NCBI GenBank assembly: GCA_030762935.1
Contig: CM060899.1
Span: 18,920,501 to 18,984,500 of the forward strand
Source: Hymenopus coronatus
Lineage: Eukaryota; Arthropoda; Insecta; Mantodea; Hymenopodidae
Length of the DNA: 64,000 nt
Direction of reading: 5' to 3'
A program made the translations under genes and the position numbers. This document shows positions 57,777 to 64,000 of this stretch, piece by piece (position 1 is the first letter of the stretch; every line of letters starts with the position of its first letter). The notes under the pieces were generated by a model, which ran no database searches, was not told the origin of the DNA, and saw nothing but the letters and a program-made list of their open reading frames with translations.

Positions 57777-58656
57777 AAATCTGATGTGTACCATTCACAT
57801 GACTTTCTCTATATCCCTGCAACAAATTATTCTTAAAAAGCTTATACTTCTATTTACTTTATGCTAATCAGAAAACATTAGCTGAAATAGTCTTATTACT
57901 CGCTTCCTTGTAAGTAGATGCAAAATAAGTGACAACCATAGGTTAAAGTGATAGTCAAAAACTGGCTGCTATGTCAATGAAGTTCCTTTGTTTATATGGA
58001 TAGGAGTTGACACGTTCCTGTATGAGAAAAGTATACGTTTTTTATAGCAGAAACCAAAAATAAGGAATGTCTCAAAAAGGACAAACTTCACAAAAAAATG
58101 TGTAAAAAATAAATTGTGTGCCTTAATGTGCCCTACATTTTTTGTGCTGTAAGTTTTTGTCCATCTCTTACGGTTTAGCAATTATTCCAAATTCAGTAAA
58201 ATTCATCCAGAATAAACAACTCTTCAAAGGCTATTCCCAGAAAATTCAAGATATACATTTTATTTGTCAGGTAAATATCTTTGATATACGAAATTTTAAT
58301 CAAAATCGTTAGAGCCATTTTTGAGAAAATCAAAATTTTCGAAAAAAGTTCCATGTAAAGGGTAGTTGGGGGTGGGTGGATTTTTCTCAAAATCTTCCTG
58401 TCGCATCCCTGAAAGATACTAAACTTAAATACCAAGTTTGGTATTTTACTTATGTTTCGTTTTTGAGTTATCGTGTTCACAGACACACGGACACACACAC
58501 ACATACACACATACACACACGGACCTTTTTCCGAAAATGTTTTTTTTAGATAAAGGGGACCCTAAAACATATATTTCGGTAACTCGGTATCGAATTTTTT
58601 GGTGGTGTGCAATACATTATTTATACACTATGTACATAGTGCCTATAGAGAAAGTA
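57777..58656 (+). mobile_element. HINE element, full length
   Basis: 5' tip 'aatctgatgtgtaccattc' directly abuts the end of the previous copy. CA/CATA tract 58485-58520; hairpin 58619-58648. Confidence 0.85.
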
Positions 58657-59233
58657 AAAATTGCAGAAATAGTCTTATTACTTGTTTTCTAGTAAGTAGA
58701 AGCGAAATAACGGACTAATATAGGTTAAAGAGATTATCAAAGGATGGTTGCTATGCGACTGAAGTTCCTTTGTTTGTATGGACAAGATTTGATAAATTCT
58801 TGCATTAGAAGAGTATAAGTTTTTTATAGCTGAAAGCAATAACAAGGAATATCTCAAAAACAATCATCTCCACGAAATAAAATGTGTATGTTTTAAAAAG
58901 TATGTTTTATCGTGATCTACATTTTTTGTGAAGTAAGTTTTGTGTATCTCTTACTGTTTACCAGTTAGGCAAAAGTCAGCAAATTCATCCAGAATAAATA
59001 GGTCGTTAGAGGCTATTCCCAGAAAATTCAAGATATAAATTTTATTTCCCTTGTAAATATATTAAATTTAAGATTTTTTAATCAAAATCGTTACAGCCAT
59101 TTTTGAGAAAATTAAAATTTTCTAAATTTTTTCCATGTAAAGGGTAGTTTATTTTGGGAGGTATTTTCATTTTTGACCTATGCTGTCCATAGTCACATAT
59201 TCACTCACAGAAACACACGGACCTTTTTTCTAA
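58657..59233 (+). mobile_element. HINE copy, both ends missing
   Basis: Starts at 'gcagaaatagtcttattac' and stops at 'cggaccttttttctaaaaa', where the next copy is inserted. Confidence 0.75.
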
Positions 59234-59873
59234 AAATCTGATGTGTACCAGTCACATGACTTTCTCCATATCCCTGTAATAAATAATTCTTAAAAAGCTT
59301 ATACTTCTATTTACTTTATGCTAATCAGAAAAAAAAAAAGCAGAAATAGTCTAATTACTCGCTTCCTTGTAAGTAGATGTGAAATAAGGGACAACCGTAG
59401 GTTAAAGTGATAGTCAAAAGCTGGTTGCTTTGTCAATGAAGTTCCTTTGTCTATATGGATAGGAGTTGACAAGTCCCTGTATGAGAAAAGTATACGTTTT
59501 TCATAGCAGAAACCAAAAATAAGGAATGTCACAAAAACGACGAACTCCACGAAAAAAATGTATAAAACATAAATTGTGTGTTTTAATGTGCTCTACATTT
59601 TTTGTGTAGTAAGTTTTTATCCATCTCTTACGGTTTAGCAGTTATTCAAAATTTAGTAAAATTCATCCAGAATAAACTACTCTTCAGAGGCTATTTCCTG
59701 AAAATTCAAGATATACATTTTATTTGTCAGGTAAATATCTTTAATATACGAAATTTTAATCAAAATCGTTAGAGCCATTTTTGAGAAAATCAATGTTTTT
59801 TTTTTTTGGATATTGGGGACCCTAAAACATATATTTCCGGTGAAATCTCTGTATCGAATTTTTGGGTGCAATA
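59234..59873 (+). mobile_element. HINE copy with internal deletion
   Basis: 5' tip intact. A deletion at about 59793 joins 'gagaaaatcaa' to 'tgttttttttttttggata', and the hairpin is missing. Confidence 0.75.
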
Positions 59874-60428
59874 TGCAAGTCTAACAAAATTAATTTACTT
59901 TTCTAAGAACTTTTTGAACGATCCTCGTAAGAACCACTGCACATTCAATTTTCACTTTCAAACGGAGAAAGCAGTAGGAATTTCTCCCATTAGTGGGTGT
60001 TTTTTAGTAAGGTAAGTTCACGCAATACTCGTATTCGGAATGTGCCTGGTTGTGTGTGTATGTTTCTTGAGTGCAAGTGGTAGAAGTTTCCCGTGACGTC
60101 AGCTCCCTTCCCCTAATTTACGGTTGAGGGAACATCACATCATCTGCTTGACGAACTTTCATATTTATCAAGAGTAACAATTTAGTCTCGCTTAGGTCGG
60201 ATTCTGTCAGGAAAACAAGCCTTGTTTACTGGATCATCTGCCTGTTCAACTGAAATGTGTAAACATTGCATGCAATTTACATGCGCGTGTAAACTTGCAT
60301 ATTATGTGCTTTAACGTGATATCGGATCTATGAAGCCTTCTGGGCATGTATAATTATGCGTACAGCTTCTGCATTAGTCATTCAGAGAGAGGATGGAACA
60401 GAATATCTTACGTCTCAGATAATAATGA
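59874..60428. other. Unique interval, nothing recognised
   Basis: Contains 'aaggtaagttcac' (60009), a donor-like site, and a 'cgtgacgtcagc' CRE-like motif (60091). No coding frame stands out. Confidence 0.25.
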
Positions 60429-61410
60429 ATAAAAACCTTATGTGTTCCATTCGCATGACTTTCTCTACATCTCTGCAACAAATTATTGTTAAAAAGCTTA
60501 GGCTTCTATTTACTTCATGCTAATCGAGAAAAAAATTAGCAGAAATAGTCTTATTAGTCAAAAGCTGGTTGCTATGTGACTGAAGTTCCTTTGTTTGTAT
60601 GGACACGAGATGACAAATTCCTGTATGAGAAAAGTAAGTTTCTCACAGCTGCCGGTCCCCATGGCCGCGCTCGACAAGGCGTCCCCGCTTTGGTGCTTCG
60701 TAGCGCTGGGGATCGTGGGTTCGAGTCCCGCCTTGGGCATGGGTGTTATATGTTTGTAAAGGAACAGTAAAATCAGCAAAACCAGTAACCAGTAATCAGT
60801 AAAACCTACGGGGGGAAATGTAAATGGGGAAACAGCGCTGAAACCAAGAAAAAGGAATATCTCAAAAAAGATCAACTCCACGAAAAAAATGTATACAACA
60901 TAAATTGTGTGTTTTAACGTGCTCTACATTTTTGTGTGTTAAGTTTTTGTCCCTCTCTTACGGTTTAGTAGTTATGCAAAATTCATCCAGAATAAAGTAG
61001 TCTTCAGAGGCTATTCCTAAAAAATTCAATATATATATTTTATTTGTCAGGTAAATATCTCTAATACACGATTTTTAATGAGAATCGTAAGAGCCATTTT
61101 TTCAGAAAATCAAAATTTTCGAAGAAAGTTCCATGTAAAGGGTAGTTTGAGGTGAGGGGATTTTTTCTCAAAATCTTCGTGTCGCATCCCTGGAAGATAC
61201 TAAACTTAAATACCAAGATTGCTATTTTACCGACTTTTCGTTTTTGAGTTATCGTGTTCACGGGCACACTTACCACGGACACACACACACAATTGGATGT
61301 CGATGACCCTAAAGCATATATTTCTGGTAGAATATCGGTATCGAATTTTTGGGTGGAGTGCAATATCTTTTCTATACACTATGTACATGTGGTACGTGTA
61401 GAGAAAGTAA
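60429..61410 (+). mobile_element. HINE element split by SINE C
   Basis: 60429-60650 and 60837-61410. Hairpin 'ctatacactatgtacatgtggtacgtgtagag' at 61372-61403, ends 'aaagtaaaa'. Confidence 0.85.
60651..60836 (+). mobile_element. SINE C
   Basis: Head 'gccggtccccatggccgcgc', B box 'gtgggttcgagtcccgcc' (60715-60732); short tail. Inserted next to 'agctg' of the HINE. Confidence 0.9.
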
Positions 61411-61520
61411 AAAAGCAGGTAATGTCCCTTTTTGCTAATTTTTATCTCCATTAGAGTAAATAGCTTTTTTGACGTAATTTGCCACAGAGATGTACAGAAA
61501 GTCATGTGAATGGAAGACGT
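61411..61520 (-). mobile_element. HINE 5' terminal fragment
   Basis: 'tttgctaatttttatctcc', 'agagatgtacagaaagtc', 'gtgaatggaagacgtgag'. Confidence 0.65.
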
Positions 61521-61679
61521 GAGATTATTTGTAGTAAATTCATAAACACTGAGGAATTGCGAAGTATGTTGAATATAAGACTTTTCAAACTATTTTCTAA
61601 ATATAGTTTTACAGAAGCAGGTCTTTTGCCCTTTCTGGCATCAATTGTTAAGACAAATATTTTAAATTTGTCCCGTTGA

Positions 61680-61889
61680 TTTCCTCTAGTTATTCGGCAA
61701 CAAACTGTTCGTAAAATAACTTAGTCTTAGTCTACTTAAAGCTAAACCGGAAAGCTAAACATTAATAGAAATTGTAGAGTTAATTATTTCCGTTTAGACA
61801 CAAGGGAGAAAGGTGATTATACTAGAGTAAAGCAGTAGTCAAATCCTTATGTGATGACTTTGAAATTCGATCCTCTTTGCATGTTCAGA
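61680..61889 (+). mobile_element. HINE 5' remnant, old
   Basis: 'gcaacaaactgttcgtaaaa' to 'gaaattcgatcctctttgc'. Truncated by the next copy. Confidence 0.5.
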
Positions 61890-62765
61890 AAAAAATCTGA
61901 TGTGTTCCATTTACATGACTTTCTCTACCTGCTTTGCAAACAAAGTTATTTCAAAAGATTAATCTTTAGTTTATTTCATGCTATTCCAGATAAATATTAG
62001 CAGTTTGGGTTAATTACATGGTCGTCTCCTTGGCGTTACTGCTTGCCAAACGGTAGACCTGGGTTCGATTACCAGCAGTACCGGCATGGGGATTTATCCC
62101 CCGCTCGGAGACCTGGACCGGGGTGCTCTCAGCCTCGTGAGGTCCCTGGGGGGCCAATTGAGGAGCTACTTGATGGAGAAGTAGTGGCTCCAGGTCATGA
62201 GGATCGCATTAACTGGCCGGGAGGGATCTAAGCGCTGACCGCGTCTCTGTAAGGGACCGAGATGGGGGACGCAGCGGCCGGGCGGTAGGTTAAGGCTCTT
62301 GGTGTCTTAGGAGAGTCTTATTACATAGTTCCATGTAAGTAGAAAGTAAATAAAGTAATATAATAGGCTATTGGGATAGTCAAAACTTTTAAAAGCTGGT
62401 TGCTATATGATTGAAATTCGTTTGAGAAATGTAAAGGTATTTTAAACTGAAACCTTTAATAAGGAATATTTCGGAAATGGATAACTCTTCAAAAATGTAT
62501 ATGACATTAATAGTGTACTTTAACAATATCTACATTTTTGGTACACTGAGCTTTTTCTACCTCACGGTTTACCAATTATGCAGAAGACGTCTTCAGGGGT
62601 AACTCCTGGAAAATTTAAAACATACGTTTTATTTGTTATGTAAGTATCTTTAATATACGAAATTTCAATCTATATCGTTAGAGCCGTTTGTGAATAAATA
62701 AAGACATTCGAAATTTTTTCCATGTAAAGAGTATTTTGGGGGTGTGAAATTTTGTTGACAATTTA
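61890..62765 (+). mobile_element. HINE copy split by SINE D, hairpin missing
   Basis: 61890-62019 and 62317-62765. Diverged and ends at 'gtgaaattttgttgacaatt'. Confidence 0.7.
62020..62316 (+). mobile_element. SINE D (tRNA-derived, GC-rich)
   Basis: B box 'acctgggttcgattacc' (62058-62074) follows a tRNA-like head. The body is far more GC-rich than the window ('cctggaccggggtgctctc', 'gacgcagcggccgggcgg'). It is flanked by TTAATTACAT / CTTATTACAT. Only copy in the window. Confidence 0.75.
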
Positions 62766-62860
62766 GCTCAACTATATAAGCGCCAATACAATGGCCGAGA
62801 TTGGGTAATTTTGACTGGTGCGATGTTGTCGAGGCATCTTATCGCACCTGACGTTCCTTT

Positions 62861-63748
62861 TTACTTTCTCTATACGCACTATGTACATACTGTATAGAGA
62901 AGGTATTACACTCCACCCAAAATTCGATACTGAGATTTCACCGGAAATATATGTTTTAGGGTCCCCAATATCCAAAAAAAGCATTTTAACAAAAAGGTCC
63001 GTGTGTGTGTGTGTGTGTGTGTGTGCGTGTGTCCGTGTGTGTGTGTGAACACGATAACTCAAAAACGAAAAGTCGGTAAAATACCAAACTTGGTATTTAA
63101 GTTTAGTATCTTCCAGGGATGTAACACGAAGATTTTGAGAAAAACCCCCCCACCCCCATACCCTTTTCATGGAACTTTCTTGGAAAATTTTGATTTTCTC
63201 AAAAATGGCTCTAACGATTTTCATTAAAATTTTGTATACCAAAGGTATTTACCTGACAAATAAAATGTGCATCATGAATTTTCTGGGAATAGCCTCTGAA
63301 GAGTAATTTATTCTGGATAATTTTTACTGAATTTTGAATAACTACTACACCGTAAGAGATGGACGAAAACTTACTACACAAAAAATGCAGAGAACGTTAC
63401 AGCACACAATTTAGGTTATAAACATTTTTTCATGCAGTTCGTCGTTTTTGAGACATTCCTTATTTTTGGTTTCTGCTATGAAAAACTTATACTTTTCTCA
63501 TTCAGGAACTTGTCAACTCCTATCCATATAAACAAAGGAACTTCATTGACATAGCAACTAGCTCATGACTATCACTTTAGCCTATAGTAGTCCCTGATTT
63601 CGCTTATACTTACAAGGAAGCAAGTAATAAAACTATTTCTGCTAATTTTTTCCTGATTAACATAAAGTAAATAGAAGTATAAGATTTTTAAGAATAATTT
63701 GTTGCAGGGATATAGAGAAAGCCATGTGAATGGTACACAGCAGATTTT
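62861..63748 (-). mobile_element. HINE element, full length
   Basis: Hairpin 62870-62902; GT tract 63001-63050; 5' end '...gtacacagcagatttttt'. Directly abuts the next copy. Confidence 0.85.
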
Positions 63749-64000
63749 TTACTTTCTCTAGCCCCGTATTGAGAAGTATTGTATTCCACCCAAAAATTCG
63801 ATGTCGAGATTTCACCGGAAATACATGTTTTAGGACCCCTTGAATCCAAAAAAAAGCACTTCCAGAAAAAGGTCCGTGTGTGTGTGTCCGTGTGTCTGTG
63901 AACACGATAACACAAAAACGAAAAGTAGCTAAAATACCAAACTTGGTATTTAAGTTTAGTATCTTCCAGGGATGCGACACGAAGATTTTGAGAAAAATCA
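63749..64000 (-). mobile_element. HINE copy cut by the window end
   Basis: Variant-class hairpin, shortened ('ctctagccccgtattgag'); typical to 'gcgacacgaagattttgag'. Confidence 0.85.

Noticed and set aside
1..64000. CRISPR array or prokaryotic operon
   Set aside because: The repeats are about 850 bp, dispersed and on both strands, with no spacer pattern; no ribosome-binding sites or bacterial genes.

Overview
The window is AT-rich, gene-poor animal nuclear DNA. It has short remnants of Tc1/mariner transposase, LINE reverse transcriptases and several tRNA-derived SINEs, with no bacterial operons, ribosome-binding sites or rRNA. An arthropod is the most likely source, because the mariner type, the R2-like LINE and the DINE-1-like repeats are all common there. 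The species cannot be read from the sequence. No complete host gene is visible. The best host-gene candidates are one possible internal exon (56213-56433) and one possible promoter with a first exon (about 2311-2494).

More than half of the window, by my hand alignment, is a single repeat family of about 840-880 bp, present in roughly 60 whole or broken copies on both strands. I call it 'HINE' here. One end begins ATCTGATGTGTTCCATTCAC, with ACTTTCTCTA about 23 bases in. The other end is a long palindromic hairpin (CTCTATACACTATGTACATAG and its partner arm) followed by GAGAAAGTAAAA. The body carries a GT/CA microsatellite and a short T-rich/A-rich core. Copies insert between T residues without a visible target duplication, often into each other. 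A terminal hairpin at one end, a short asymmetric inverted repeat, T-T insertion, an internal microsatellite and tandem copies are the traits of Helentron-associated non-autonomous elements such as DINE-1. That classification is inference.

Layout. 1-6130: HINE copies, two of them nested, plus a unique interval (1963-2861). 6221-7560: a mariner fragment, a HINE and a fragment of a TIR element. 8283-18708: dense HINEs, many nested or inverted, with two SINE-A copies. 18713-20959: a mariner split by a HINE that is itself split by a Penelope-like foldback with two hammerhead-like motifs. 21284-25335: HINEs. 25868-28185: two adjacent LINE remnants on the minus strand, one R2-like with its zinc knuckle amplified four-fold. 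28437-38607: older HINEs, SINEs A, E and C and several unique intervals. 38690-40531: a second copy of the LINE-2 3' end and a nearly full-length mariner broken by a SINE. 41956-43420: a TIR transposon holding a HINE. 43503-55650: nested HINE/SINE blocks. 55651-56790: the most gene-like unique interval. 56791-64000: a tandem run of HINEs with SINEs C and D; the last copy is cut by the window end.

The genes do not work together as a system. The window is a stratified pile of transposon insertions whose relative ages can be read from nesting: mariner, then HINE, then Penelope-like; TIR element, then HINE; HINE, then SINE; SINE B, then SINE C.
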